Assembly (NCBI RefSeq): GCF_016917755.1
Contig: NZ_CP070326.1
Location: 4,278,001-4,342,000, forward strand
Direction of reading: 5' to 3'
Length of the DNA: 64,000 bases
Source: Streptomyces noursei
GTDB lineage: Bacteria > Actinomycetota > Actinomycetes > Streptomycetales > Streptomycetaceae
Positions within the stretch are counted from its first letter, which is position 1. Every line of letters starts with the position of its first letter. The notes under the pieces were generated by a model. It did not search any database. It saw nothing but the letters and a program-made list of their open reading frames with translations, and was not told where the DNA came from. The position numbers and the translations under genes are program-made. This document shows, piece by piece, positions 18,767 through 27,671 of the stretch.

Positions 18767-20203
18767 ATGGCAGGCGTGGTGGAACGACGCTCGATCGATG
18801 TCGTCCCCGACGACGAACGGCACGGCAGCGCGGTCAGCCAGTTCACCCTCTGGCTGGGCGCCAACCTCCAGATCACCGCCGTCGTCACCGGCGCGCTCGC
18901 CGTGGTCTTCGGGGCCAACGCCTTCTGGGCACTGATCGGACTGCTGCTCGGCAACCTCGCGGGCGGGGCGGTGATGGCGCTGCACTCCGCGCAGGGGCCG
19001 CGGCTCGGACTACCGCAGATGATCACCTCCCGAGCGCAGTTCGGGGTGCGCGGGGCGGTAGTGCCGCTGGCGCTGGTCATCGTGATGTACATCGGCTTCT
19101 TCGCCAGCGGCAGCGTGCTCGCCGGGCAGGCGGTGGGCGAGCTGACGCACCTCGGCGGGACGGCCGGGATCGTGCTGTTCGCCGCGGTCACCGCGCTCGC
19201 CGCGACCGTCGGCTACCGCCTCGTCCACCTGCTCGGCAAGGTCGCCGGCCTGGTCTGCGCGCTGGCCTTCGTCTACCTCGGCGTCCGACTGCTGCAGCGC
19301 GCCGACCTCGCCGCGCTGCTGCACGACCGCGGCTTCGGGGCGCCGGTGTTCCTGCTCGCGGTCTCGCTCTCGGCGTCCTGGCAGCTGGCGTTCGGCCCGT
19401 ACGTGGCGGACTACTCGCGCTATCTGCCGCGGCACACCTCGACCCGGGCGACCTTCTGGTGGACGTTCGCCGGCTCCGTGCTGGGCGCGCAGTGGTCGAT
19501 GGCCTTCGGGGCGCTGGCCGCCGCCGCGGCCCCGGGTGCGTTCGTGGGCCACGAGGTCGGCTATGTCGTCGGACTCGGCGGCAGCGGGCTGATCGCCTCG
19601 TTCCTCTACCTCGTCATCGCCCTCGGCAAGCTCACCATCAACATCCTCAACACCTACGGCGGCTTCATGTCGCTGGTCACCAGCGTCACCGGCTTCCGCG
19701 GGCCGGGGGCGCCGGGCACCGAAGGCGGGGGACGGTCCCTCTCGCCGCGCGGCCGGGCCGCGTACATCGCCGGGATCATGGCGGCCGGCACCGCCGTCGC
19801 CCTGCTGGGCAAGGACTCCTTCCTCGCCTCCTTCAAGGACTTCCTGCTCTTCCTGCTGACGTTCTTCACACCCTGGTCGGCGATCAACCTGGTCGACTAC
19901 TACCTGCTCTCCAAGGAGCGCTACGACGTCCCGGCGCTCAGCGACCCCGCCGGCCGGTACGGCGCCTGGAACGTCCGGGCCCTGACCGTCTACGCCGTCG
20001 GCGTGCTCGCCCAACTCCCCTTCCTGGCCACGGCGTTCTACACCGGCCCGCTGGTCGCCCCGCTCGGCGGCGCCGACGTCTCCTGGCTGGTCGGCCTGGC
20101 GGTGCCCGCCGCCCTGTACTGGCTCACCGCCCGCCGGGACACCGCGCGCCTGGTGGAACCGGCGGTCCGGGAGAGGCGCGCCCCCGCCGGATCGGGGGGC
20201 TAG
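18767..20203 (+). CDS. NCS1-family purine/pyrimidine (cytosine-type) permease
   Basis: 478 aa with about 12 hydrophobic segments. The NCS1 pattern is clear: the N-terminal ERRSIDVVPDDERHGSAVSQFTLWLGANLQ, GLPQMITSRAQFGVRGAVVPL, SLSASWQLAFGPYVADYSRYLP, and a late TFFTPWSAINLVDYYLLSKERYDV. Proton- or sodium-coupled uptake of cytosine, purines, allantoin or hydantoin is typical; the substrate is not resolvable. RBS GGGAGAGG is close to the ATG. It lies divergent to the RpiR regulator with the sigma remnant between. Confidence 0.9.
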   Translation: MAGVVERRSIDVVPDDERHGSAVSQFTLWLGANLQITAVVTGALAVVFGANAFWALIGLLLGNLAGGAVMALHSAQGPRLGLPQMITSRAQFGVRGAVVPLALVIVMYIGFFASGSVLAGQAVGELTHLGGTAGIVLFAAVTALAATVGYRLVHLLGKVAGLVCALAFVYLGVRLLQRADLAALLHDRGFGAPVFLLAVSLSASWQLAFGPYVADYSRYLPRHTSTRATFWWTFAGSVLGAQWSMAFGALAAAAAPGAFVGHEVGYVVGLGGSGLIASFLYLVIALGKLTINILNTYGGFMSLVTSVTGFRGPGAPGTEGGGRSLSPRGRAAYIAGIMAAGTAVALLGKDSFLASFKDFLLFLLTFFTPWSAINLVDYYLLSKERYDVPALSDPAGRYGAWNVRALTVYAVGVLAQLPFLATAFYTGPLVAPLGGADVSWLVGLAVPAALYWLTARRDTARLVEPAVRERRAPAGSGG

Positions 20204-20231
20204 CCCTACCGCGCCGCCGCCCACCCGGCCG

Positions 20232-20237
20232 TAATCT
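20232..20237 (+). promoter_or_regulatory. Probable -10 element giving a leaderless mRNA
   Basis: TAATCT is followed by exactly 7 nt and then the ATG at 20245. No Shine-Dalgarno sequence precedes the ATG. The spacing places the transcript start on the A of the start codon. No clear -35 is seen, which is common for such Streptomyces promoters. Confidence 0.5.
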
Positions 20238-20244
20238 CGACGCT

Positions 20245-20658
20245 ATGGCGACACACGACCCTGAGCTGAAGAAGGAACTCGACGCGACCCTCCAGACGCG
20301 CAAGGAGCTGGGGCCGGAGTACGAGTCGGAGCTGGTGGAGTCCTTCCTGGAGAAGCTCGACGCCAACGTCGACCGGCGGGTGCGCCGGCAGGTGGCCGAG
20401 CAGCAGATGCAGGTGGCGCGCGGGACGCTGCCGCCCCGCCGGCCGGGCGTCAACCACGAGTTCTGGCAGCGGTTCGCGGTCGCCGTGGTCTCGTTGGTGC
20501 TGGCCATCCCGCTGTCCGCGATAGCCGTGGCCAACGCGGGGCTGATCGGCCTGGCGCTGTGCTGGGCCGGCATCGTCGGGGTCAACGCGGTGCACAGCCT
20601 GGGGCTGCGGACGGTGCTGCCGGGCAAGTCCGAGCGGCGCGAGGGCGACTGGGACTGA
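20245..20658 (+). CDS. Small conserved two-helix membrane protein
   Basis: 137 aa. A charged, probably helical N-terminal half (MATHDPELKKELDATLQTRK, then EYESELVESFLEKLDANVDRR) is followed by two adjacent transmembrane helices (FAVAVVSLVLAIPLSAIAVA and LIGLALCWAGIVGVNAV) and a short basic tail. The layout is common in actinobacterial integral membrane proteins of unknown role. The start has no RBS and a -10 element directly upstream (see 20232-20237). Followed by two hairpins. Confidence 0.8.
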   Translation: MATHDPELKKELDATLQTRKELGPEYESELVESFLEKLDANVDRRVRRQVAEQQMQVARGTLPPRRPGVNHEFWQRFAVAVVSLVLAIPLSAIAVANAGLIGLALCWAGIVGVNAVHSLGLRTVLPGKSERREGDWD

Positions 20659-20693
20659 GCCGGCCGGAGGCTCGGCGGCGGGGCACCCCGAAG

Positions 20694-20798
20694 CCCGGCC
20701 TCCGAAGGGCCGGGAGACGGGACTCGGGGCCCGGAAAAGAATTTCGCGGGGACCGCCGCACCCCGGCCGGAGCCGGGGGCGGGACGACGGCGGTCCCC
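20694..20798. terminator. Two hairpins downstream of the small membrane protein
   Basis: First hairpin: CCCGGCC (20694-20700) with GGCCGGG (20708-20714). Second: GGGGACCGCCG (20748-20758) with CGGCGGTCCCC (20788-20798), enclosing an inner hairpin CCCCGGC/GCCGGGG (20761-20778). The rest of the 369-nt gap up to 20985 has no gene I can support. Confidence 0.65.
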
Positions 20799-20985
20799 GC
20801 ACGAGACGCGAGCCGGGTCAGGGCCGGTCGTCGCATCCTGGCGATCGAGGAGGTCCGGGAGCCGCTCCGGAGTTCCGCGTCGCCTGCACAACAATGTGCC
20901 GGAGAAGTGTTAAGTCCGTGCTGCGGACACGTGACGCATACGTACACCTTGCGCCGACGAACCGTTTCCTGACGGACACTTGACA

Positions 20986-21010
20986 CCGCCCGGGCGCGAC
21001 GCCCGGGCGG
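20986..21010. terminator. 11-bp hairpin terminator after cbs
   Basis: CCGCCCGGGCG pairs exactly with CGCCCGGGCGG around a CGA loop, 18 nt beyond the cbs stop codon on the minus strand. Confidence 0.75.
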
Positions 21011-21027
21011 CGACGGACACCTGATGC

Positions 21028-22416
21028 CTACTTGGCGACCCCGCGCGCCAAGTACGCCAGCAGGTCCTGACGGCTCACCACGCCCTTGGGCTTGCCCTCG
21101 ACGAGGACGATCGCCGCGTCGGCGCTCTCCAGCACCGCCATCAGGTCCGAGACCGGCTCGCCGGAGCCGACCTGCGGCAGCGGCGGGCACATGTGCTTCT
21201 CCAGCGGGTCGGAGAGCGAGGCGCGCTGGGTGAACAGCGCGTCCAGCAGCTCCCGTTCGACGACAGAGCCGACGACCTCGGCGGCCATCACGTCGGGGTG
21301 CCCGGCGCCCGGCTTGACGATCGGCATCTGCGAGACGCCGTACTCGCGCAGCACCTCGATCGCCTCGCCGACGGTCTCCTCCGGGTGCATGTGGACGAGG
21401 GAGGGCAGCGCGCCCTCCTTGTACTGGAGGACCTCGCCGACCCGGGCCGCGGTGCCGCCCTCCTCCAGGAAGCCGTAGTCGGCCATCCACTCGTCGTTGA
21501 AGATCTTGGAGAGGTAGCCGCGCCCGCTGTCCGGGAGCAGGATGACCATCACGTCGTCCGGCCCGAGCCGCTCGGCGACCCGCAGACCGGCCACCACGGC
21601 CATCCCGCAGGAGCCGCCGACCAGCAGCCCCTCCTCCTTGGCCAGCCGCCGGGTCATCTGGAAGGCGTCCTTGTCGGAGACCGCCACGATCTCGTCGGCG
21701 ACCGTGCGGTCGTAGGCGGTCGGCCAGAAGTCCTCGCCGACGCCCTCGATCAGGTACGGCCGGCCGGAGCCGCCGCTGTAGACGGAGCCCTCCGGGTCGG
21801 CGCCGATGACCTTGACCTTGCCGTCACTGACGTCCTTCAGATAGCGGCCGGTGCCGCTGATGGTGCCGCCGGTGCCGACGCCCGCCACGAAGTGGCTGAT
21901 CCGCCCGTCGGTCTGCTCCCACAGCTCCGGACCGGTGGTCTCGTAGTGCGAGCGCGGGTTGTTGGGGTTGCTGTACTGGTCGGGCTTCCAGGCACCGGGC
22001 GTCTCGCGCACCAGCCGGTCGGAGACGTTGTAGTACGAGTCGGGGTGCTCGGGGTCCACGGCCGTCGGGCACACCACCACCTCGGCGCCGTAGGCCCGCA
22101 GCACGTTGATCTTGTCCGTCGACACCTTGTCGGGGCAGACGAAGATGCACTTGTAGCCCTTCTGCTGGGCCACGATGGCGAGCCCCACCCCCGTGTTGCC
22201 GGAGGTCGGCTCCACGATGGTGCCGCCCGGCTGCAACTCGCCCGACTCCTCGGCGGCCTCGATCATCCGCACCGCGATCCGGTCCTTGACCGATCCGCCG
22301 GGGTTGAAGTACTCGACCTTCACCAGGACGGTTGCCTGGATCCCTTGAGTGACGTTGTTGAGTCGCACGAGCGGGGTGTTGCCGACGAGCTCAATCATCG
22401 AATCGTAAAACTGCAC
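21028..22416 (-). CDS. cbs: Cystathionine beta-synthase
   Basis: 462 aa from the GTG at 22416 (protein begins VQFYDSMIELVGNTPLVRL, GGAG upstream). A GTG eight codons earlier (22440) is the alternative. PLP-enzyme fold type II: Lys in NPGGSVKDRIA, PTSGNTGVGLA, the phosphate loop GVGTGGTISGTGRYLK, and SVYSGGSGRPYLIEGVGEDF. A C-terminal CBS-domain pair (about residues 330-460) follows, which distinguishes it from O-acetylserine sulfhydrylases. Condenses serine and homocysteine in reverse transsulfuration. No N-terminal heme domain, as in other bacteria. Monocistronic. Confidence 0.93.
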   Translation of the reverse strand: MQFYDSMIELVGNTPLVRLNNVTQGIQATVLVKVEYFNPGGSVKDRIAVRMIEAAEESGELQPGGTIVEPTSGNTGVGLAIVAQQKGYKCIFVCPDKVSTDKINVLRAYGAEVVVCPTAVDPEHPDSYYNVSDRLVRETPGAWKPDQYSNPNNPRSHYETTGPELWEQTDGRISHFVAGVGTGGTISGTGRYLKDVSDGKVKVIGADPEGSVYSGGSGRPYLIEGVGEDFWPTAYDRTVADEIVAVSDKDAFQMTRRLAKEEGLLVGGSCGMAVVAGLRVAERLGPDDVMVILLPDSGRGYLSKIFNDEWMADYGFLEEGGTAARVGEVLQYKEGALPSLVHMHPEETVGEAIEVLREYGVSQMPIVKPGAGHPDVMAAEVVGSVVERELLDALFTQRASLSDPLEKHMCPPLPQVGSGEPVSDLMAVLESADAAIVLVEGKPKGVVSRQDLLAYLARGVAK

Positions 22417-22689
22417 GGTGGTCTCCGCGGTCGGGGGCACGCTCTCCTGCGCCCGTGCCGCCAGCCTATTGCCCTGGTGGGGAAAGGGCCGTCCGGTCGA
22501 TCAACCCCGGCTCCGATCCACCGGGGCCCCGGGCCCGCGAGCCCGTGCGCAGGGCTCCATCGGAGGTCCGCCGCGTTGCACGGCAGCCAGGAACGGGCAC
22601 CTACCTGGTGAAGGAGTTCTTGCCCTTTCACGAGCGCGTCCGGCCCCACAGCCGCGGCGCGCCCGCGCTGCACAGGGAGGTGCCGGCCG

Positions 22690-23721
22690 ATGGCGACGAC
22701 GGTGACGACGGGTTCCAGGGCGAGAGTGGCACGGCGGATCGCGACCGCGGCCGCGTTCGGCGGCGGCGGGGTCGGGCTGCTGGGTGTGGCCGCCGTCGGG
22801 CTGCTGCTGACCGAGGTCCGGCTGGCCCGGCGCACGGTCGGCGGCTCCAACGACATCCCGCCGTGCGCCGACGGCCGCTACGGCGCGGCCTTCGGCCACC
22901 GCACCGACCGCCCCCCGCTGCGCCTGGGCTTCCTCGGCGACTCCACCGCGGCCGGCCAGGGCGTCCACCGCCCCTCCCAGACGCCCGGCGCGCTGCTCGC
23001 CTCCGGCCTGGCCGCGCTCGCCGAACTCCCCGTCGACCTGCGCAACGTGGCGCTGCCCGGCGCCCGGTCCGACGACCTGCCCCGCCAGGTGGAGCTGTTG
23101 CTGGCGAGCGGCGAGGAGACCCCCGACCTCTGCGTCGTCATGATCGGCGCCAACGACGTCACCCGCCGCCTGCCGCCCGCGGAGTCGGTGCGGCATCTGT
23201 CCGAGGCGGTGCGGGTGCTGCGCATGGCGGGCTGCGAGGTGATCGTCGGCACCTGCCCCGACCTGGGCACCATCGAGCCGGTCTACCAACCGCTGCGGTG
23301 GGTGGCCCGCCGGCTCTCCCGGCAGCTGGCCGCCGCGCAGACCATCGGCGTGGTCGAGAACGGCGGCCGGACGGTCTCGCTCGGCGCGCTGCTCGGCCCG
23401 GAGTTCGAGGCACGCCCCCGGGAGCTGTTCGGCCCGGACAACTACCACCCCTCGGCGGAGGGGTACGCCACCGCCGCGATGGCGGTGTTCCCGACGCTGT
23501 GCGCGGCGCTCGGGCTGTGGCCGGAGGAGGAGCGGCCGGAGCCGGCCCGGCGCGAGGGCATCCTCCCCGTCGAGCAGGCCGCGGCCCGGGCCGCCTCCGA
23601 GGGCGGCACGGAGGTCACCGCCTCCCGCCGCGCCCCCTGGGCCCTGCTCAAGCACCGCCGGCGCCGTCAGCTTCCGGCGCCGGAGGAGGACCCGGTGGAC
23701 CGGCCGTCGGTCACCGGATAG
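22690..23721 (+). CDS. SGNH/GDSL hydrolase with N-terminal membrane anchor
   Basis: 343 aa. One N-terminal hydrophobic segment (about residues 20-42) is followed by an SGNH hydrolase domain. Block I is FLGDSTAAGQG with the nucleophile Ser, block II Gly is in LPGARSDDL, block III is IGANDV and block V is DNYHPSAEGY with catalytic Asp and His. A 75-residue acidic/basic C-terminal tail follows. Acts on esters outside the membrane; the substrate is unknown. RBS GGGAGG precedes the ATG. Divergent from cbs. Confidence 0.88.
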   Translation: MATTVTTGSRARVARRIATAAAFGGGGVGLLGVAAVGLLLTEVRLARRTVGGSNDIPPCADGRYGAAFGHRTDRPPLRLGFLGDSTAAGQGVHRPSQTPGALLASGLAALAELPVDLRNVALPGARSDDLPRQVELLLASGEETPDLCVVMIGANDVTRRLPPAESVRHLSEAVRVLRMAGCEVIVGTCPDLGTIEPVYQPLRWVARRLSRQLAAAQTIGVVENGGRTVSLGALLGPEFEARPRELFGPDNYHPSAEGYATAAMAVFPTLCAALGLWPEEERPEPARREGILPVEQAAARAASEGGTEVTASRRAPWALLKHRRRRQLPAPEEDPVDRPSVTG

Positions 23722-23921
23722 GCGGGGCCGCACCGTCCCGTCGTCGGCCCGGTGCGGCGAGCGCGCGGGCCTGGGCACCTCCCGGCGTCGGCCGGGGGAG
23801 CGACGAACGGCGGGCGGGGTGTGGCGGACCCGCCCTGGGCCCACCGGCGCACGTCAGGGGGCGCGGAGCGGCCTCCGGGCGCCCACGCGGGAACAGCCGG
23901 CGTCCGCTCCCCCGTTCCCCA

Positions 23922-23935
23922 TAAGCGTTCGCTTA
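23922..23935. promoter_or_regulatory. TAAGCG-TT-CGCTTA palindrome, TetR-type operator candidate
   Basis: Perfect 14-nt palindrome about 155 nt upstream of the thiolase start. AAGCG/CGCTT half-sites are frequent in TetR-family operators of actinobacteria. The 369-nt gap 23722-24090 otherwise holds only this site and a possible promoter. Confidence 0.5.
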
Positions 23936-23966
23936 GAAAAGAGGCCCGCATCACAGCGCGCACCCC

Positions 23967-23996
23967 GTGACCTCTTGCCGTACGTGCAGGTAACTT
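23967..23996 (+). promoter_or_regulatory. Possible SigA-type promoter of the thiolase gene
   Basis: GTGACC (23967-23972) and TAACTT (23991-23996) are 18 nt apart, upstream of the thiolase gene and just downstream of the palindrome. Matches are partial, so this is tentative. Confidence 0.35.
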
Positions 23997-24090
23997 CCCT
24001 GACGGTCCGCCTTGTTCCGCCACCCACCGCCCGGCCCCGGTCGCACGGCGGGGCGTCGGACGCCGCACCCACACACCCCTTGGAGCCGTG

Positions 24091-25311
24091 ATGCCCGAAG
24101 CCGTGATCGTCTCAGCCGCCCGCTCCCCGATCGGCCGCGCCTTCAAGGGCTCCCTCAAGGACCTGCGCCCCGACGACCTCACCGCGAAGATCATCGAGAC
24201 CGCCCTCGCCAAGGTCCCCGAGCTCGACCCGACCGACATCGACGACCTGATGCTCGGCTGCGGTCTGCCCGGCGGCGAGCAGGGCCACAACCTCGGCCGC
24301 ATCGTGGCCGTCCAGATGGGGATGGACCACCTCCCGGGCTGCACCATCACCCGCTACTGCTCCTCCTCGCTCCAGACGACCCGGATGGCACTGCACGCCA
24401 TCAAGGCCGGCGAGGGCGACGTCTTCATCTCGGCGGGCGTCGAGATGGTCTCGCGCAGCACCAAGGGCACCTCCGACGGCCTGCCCGACACCCACAACCC
24501 GCTGTTCGCGGACGCCGAGGCGCGCACCGCCGCCCGCGCCCAGCAGGAGGGCGCCAACTGGCGCGACCCGCGCGAGGACGGCCTGATCCCGGACGCGTAC
24601 ATCGCGATGGGCCAGACCGCGGAGAACCTCGCCCGCCTCAAGGGCGTCACCCGCCAGGACATGGACGAGTTCGGCGTCCGGTCCCAGAACCTCGCCGAGC
24701 AGGCGATCAAGAACGGCTTCTGGGAGCGGGAGATCACCCCGGTCGAGCTCCCGGACGGCACGGTCGTCTCCAAGGACGACGGCCCGCGCGCCGGTGTCAC
24801 GCTGGAGGGCGTCCAGGGCCTCAAGCCGGTCTTCCGCCCCGACGGCCTGGTCACCGCCGGCAACTGCTGCCCGCTGAACGACGGCGCCGCCGCGCTCGTG
24901 ATCATGTCCGACACCAAGGCGCGCGAGCTGGGTCTGACCCCGCTGGCCCGGATCGTCTCCACCGGCGTCTCCGGCCTCTCCCCCGAGATCATGGGGTACG
25001 GCCCGGTCGAGGCCAGCAAGCAGGCGCTCCGGCGCGCCGGCCTGTCGGTCTCCGACATCGACCTGGTCGAGATCAACGAGGCGTTCGCCGCCCAGGTGAT
25101 CCCCTCCTACCGCGACCTGGGCATCGACCTGGACCGGCTGAACGTCAACGGCGGCGCGATCGCCGTCGGCCACCCCTTCGGCATGACCGGCGCCCGGATC
25201 ACCACCACCCTGATCAACTCCCTCCAGTGGCACGACAAGCAGTTCGGCCTGGAGACCATGTGCGTCGGCGGCGGCCAGGGCATGGCGATGGTCATCGAGC
25301 GGCTGAGCTGA
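24091..25311 (+). CDS. Thiolase (acetyl-CoA C-acyltransferase)
   Basis: 406 aa from the ATG at 24091 (a GTG directly before it is in frame; TTGGAG lies 7 nt upstream). Catalytic Cys in TRYCSSSLQTTRMA (about residue 89), His in the NGGAIAVGHPFGMTGAR motif, and the second Cys in MCVGGGQGMAMVIE at the C-terminus. The C-x-S-S and H-P-F-G variants match degradative FadA/FadI-type enzymes rather than biosynthetic PhaA (HPxG). Role: last step of beta-oxidation or acetoacetyl-CoA metabolism. Its final five codons are duplicated downstream. Confidence 0.92.
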   Translation: MPEAVIVSAARSPIGRAFKGSLKDLRPDDLTAKIIETALAKVPELDPTDIDDLMLGCGLPGGEQGHNLGRIVAVQMGMDHLPGCTITRYCSSSLQTTRMALHAIKAGEGDVFISAGVEMVSRSTKGTSDGLPDTHNPLFADAEARTAARAQQEGANWRDPREDGLIPDAYIAMGQTAENLARLKGVTRQDMDEFGVRSQNLAEQAIKNGFWEREITPVELPDGTVVSKDDGPRAGVTLEGVQGLKPVFRPDGLVTAGNCCPLNDGAAALVIMSDTKARELGLTPLARIVSTGVSGLSPEIMGYGPVEASKQALRRAGLSVSDIDLVEINEAFAAQVIPSYRDLGIDLDRLNVNGGAIAVGHPFGMTGARITTTLINSLQWHDKQFGLETMCVGGGQGMAMVIERLS

Positions 25312-25474
25312 GTCGCAGCGGAGGGTGGGGGGCGGGGGTGAGGAACGAGCGCCCGGCGCCCGCCCGCAGCGGAGGCGAAGCTCAGCGCGACCCGTGGCGC
25401 GAGCGGCTGAGCTGAGTCGCAGCGGAGGGTGGGGGCGGGGGTGAGGAACGAGCGCCCGGCACCCGCCCGCAGCG
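25296..25474 (+). repeat. Direct duplication of the thiolase 3' end
   Basis: A 76-nt segment containing the last thiolase codons and stop (25296-25371) recurs at 25400-25474 with one deletion and very few substitutions. The two copies are separated by 28 nt. The second copy still reads ERLS-stop. It extends the intergenic gap 25312-25891. Confidence 0.85.
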
Positions 25475-25487
25475 CACGCGCGTACCT

Positions 25488-25537
25488 GAAGGGTGCGCGG
25501 GGAAAACGGACCAACTCCCGTCCCCCGCGCACCCTTC
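25488..25537. terminator. Perfect 15-bp hairpin terminator
   Basis: GAAGGGTGCGCGGGG pairs exactly with CCCCGCGCACCCTTC across a 20-nt loop. It follows the repeat and is probably the thiolase transcript end. Between 25540 and 25891 there are further small inverted repeats (GGGGGCACC/GGTGCCCCC near 25664-25690; GCCTCG/CGAGGC near 25854-25870) but no gene. Confidence 0.75.
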
Positions 25538-25891
25538 GCTGCCGTTCGGACACGTTCCGCGACGGCGCGTGACCCAGGCCACTCAGTGACAAGATCGCGA
25601 CCCAATCGCCCCCAGGATTGTGACCAACATCCCGGGGGAGCAGCGTTTTTGCAGCTCAGCCAGGGGGCACCCCACCGCAGGTGCCCCCAAGGGGGCACCA
25701 TTTCAGGACATACCACCCTGCGAACAGTCGCCGACGTCAGTCACGCTGTTGTAGGAAGTCCGAGAACAATCTGCTAACGGGAGTACGCCGGTGACCGGTC
25801 CACGACAGTGTGGGCGTATGCCCGGAAGTGAGCGAACCACCGAAAGGTGCGCGCCTCGTGCATGCGAGGCCGAGCGAAGCGAGGTTTCGGC

Positions 25892-26896
25892 ATGACTGTC
25901 ACCACCCTCGTCCTGCTGCTGGCCGCGGCGGTCGCCGTGGTGCTGGGCGCCGTCGCCCTGTACACCGCCCGTGCGCTGCGCGGTCAGCTCACCGCGCTGC
26001 ACGCCGAGCTGGTCGCCGCCCGCGCGGACGCGGCCACCCGCGCCGAGGCCGCGCAGGTGCCCGCCGCCCGCGGCGTGCCGGCCGTCGAGACCCCGCTCGC
26101 GGACATACGCGCCGCCGTCGCGGACGCGCTGGCCGAGGAGCGGGAGCGGGAGCTGGCCGAGGCGCGCGCCTTCTGGGCCGCGCAGGAGGCCCGGGACTCC
26201 CTGAACGCGGCGGACGCCCCGTCGCTGTCCGGCCCGCTGTCCGCCCTCGGCGAGGACGGACCGCTCGACGGCCGTGAGGGGCGCCGGGAGCCGTCCGAGC
26301 AGCTGGAGCTGGACCGGTTCGACAGCCAGCCGTTCGTGCCGCGCCAGGCGGACCTGGCCGGGCTGGAGTCGCTGCTGGGCCCGGACGCCCTGGAACCGCT
26401 GCCGGCGCTGGAGCCCGTCGAGGCCCTGGAGTCGTTGGAGGCCCTGGAGTCCGTCGAGGCGCTGGAGGCACTGGACGCGCCGGAGTTCGAGCGGGCGGAA
26501 CCCTCCGAGCCCGCCGAGTCCGCCGAGCTGGCCGCCGCCCGCCGGCGCCACCCCTCGCACCCGGACTTCTCCCCCATCCCGGCCATCGGCGACCACGAGC
26601 GCACCGTGGCGCGCCTGGCGGAGCTGGCCCGCGAGGGCACCCCGCTCGCCGACGTCCGCCCCGGTCCGCTGGGCACGCTCGACGTGTACGTCTTCACCGA
26701 CGGCACCACGCTCTGCCTGACCCCCGGGCACCGGGAGACCGCCGAGAGCCTGGCCGCCGCGCTGCGCGACGGCCACGCCCCGGTGCTGCTGGGCGGCTCG
26801 GGCATCTCCGGCGCCTACGCGCTGACGTTCTCCTGGGGCGAGCGCCGCAACGAGAGCGTCTACATCCTCGCCGACCGGGTCATCGCCTCGCTCTGA
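25892..26896 (+). CDS. Membrane-anchored acidic protein of unknown function
   Basis: 334 aa from the ATG with GAGG upstream; a longer frame starts at 25847 without RBS. One N-terminal TM helix (VTTLVLLLAAAVAVVLGAVAL) is followed by a helical, probably coiled-coil region to about residue 110. An acidic linker with a degenerate hexad repeat (ALESLEALESVEALEALD, about residues 175-195) comes next. The C-terminal globular part, about 240-334, contains DVYVFTDGTTLCLTPGH and SGAYALTFSWGERRNESVYILADRV. No known domain recognised. The end overlaps the convergent gene at 26860-27261 by 37 nt. Confidence 0.75.
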   Translation: MTVTTLVLLLAAAVAVVLGAVALYTARALRGQLTALHAELVAARADAATRAEAAQVPAARGVPAVETPLADIRAAVADALAEERERELAEARAFWAAQEARDSLNAADAPSLSGPLSALGEDGPLDGREGRREPSEQLELDRFDSQPFVPRQADLAGLESLLGPDALEPLPALEPVEALESLEALESVEALEALDAPEFERAEPSEPAESAELAAARRRHPSHPDFSPIPAIGDHERTVARLAELAREGTPLADVRPGPLGTLDVYVFTDGTTLCLTPGHRETAESLAAALRDGHAPVLLGGSGISGAYALTFSWGERRNESVYILADRVIASL

Positions 26897-27261
26897 GCCG
26901 CCTCCCGGACACGGCGCACGGCCTCCGCCAACTGCTCGGCGGGGGCCGCTTTCACGTCAGCTTCCGCCGCGCCCCGCCCGTCGACCGCGCCGCCCTCGGG
27001 CGCGCCGGCGGCCGCCCGCAGCGCCTCGACGAGGTCGTGTCCGGCCACGGCGAGTTGGTCGCCGACCGCGAACATCCCGGCGTCCGGGAGCTCCCTGGGC
27101 CGCTCCCCGGGGCGTTCGATCCGCTGCGCGCGGGCCGTCAACTCCCGTGCCAGCGCCAGCCCTTCGGCGGCGGCGCCGCGGCGCAGGGCGCTCTGCGGCA
27201 GCGCCCTGAGGCGGTCGGCGAGCGCGTCCACGGCGGTCTGCAAAGGCGTCACGTCAAGCAC
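26860..27261 (-). CDS. Small conserved hypothetical protein
   Basis: 133 aa, predicted all-helical and Ala-rich (MLDVTPLQTAVDALADRLRA at the start). No signal peptide or TM helix. Its last 12 codons overlap the end of the opposite-strand gene, so the two are convergent. The N-terminal half has the composition of a real protein; the Glu/Ala C-terminus is less certain. Confidence 0.6.
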   Translation of the reverse strand: MLDVTPLQTAVDALADRLRALPQSALRRGAAAEGLALARELTARAQRIERPGERPRELPDAGMFAVGDQLAVAGHDLVEALRAAAGAPEGGAVDGRGAAEADVKAAPAEQLAEAVRRVREAAQSEAMTRSARM

Positions 27262-27359
27262 GGCGTGAGCCTAAGCGCAACTCCCGGGTGGTTGCCAATG
27301 CCGGAACGCTCAGGCACGGTGAGCGGAAGAACCAGCATCGACCGCGTCCGGAGGCGCCG

Positions 27360-27587
27360 ATGTCTCAGTCCTTCTCCGAAGAGACCCACCAGAATATGCT
27401 CTCCCGCATCCCGCACTGCACCGGTCGGGATATTGCCGAATGGCTCCGCACCGTCGACGAAGGCCCCGCTCTCATCCGCTTCGACGAAAAGGTCAGCTGG
27501 CTGCGCGGCGCGCACAACCTCTCCCATGGCCACGCCAAGGCGATCGTCCATGAACACGATCTCCGGCGCGCCGCGCGCAAGTTCTGA
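27360..27587 (+). CDS. DUF4287-type small protein
   Basis: 75 aa from the ATG with CCGGAGG upstream. The whole protein matches the short DUF4287 pattern: SEETHQNMLSRIPHCTGRDI, then VSWLRGAHNLSHGHAKAIVHEH. Often found as a stand-alone or N-terminal module; function unknown. Followed by a strong terminator. Confidence 0.82.
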   Translation: MSQSFSEETHQNMLSRIPHCTGRDIAEWLRTVDEGPALIRFDEKVSWLRGAHNLSHGHAKAIVHEHDLRRAARKF

Positions 27588-27619
27588 AATCCGGGCCCGG
27601 GAGGAGTCCCGGTATGCGC

Positions 27620-27653
27620 GAGGGGCCCGTGGGCAGTCGCCCACGGGCCCCTC
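27620..27653. terminator. Bidirectional 15-bp hairpin terminator
   Basis: GAGGGGCCCGTGGGC pairs exactly with its complement around the tetraloop AGTC, between two convergent genes. Confidence 0.88.
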
Positions 27654-27671
27654 GTCCGCTCGTGCGGGGTG

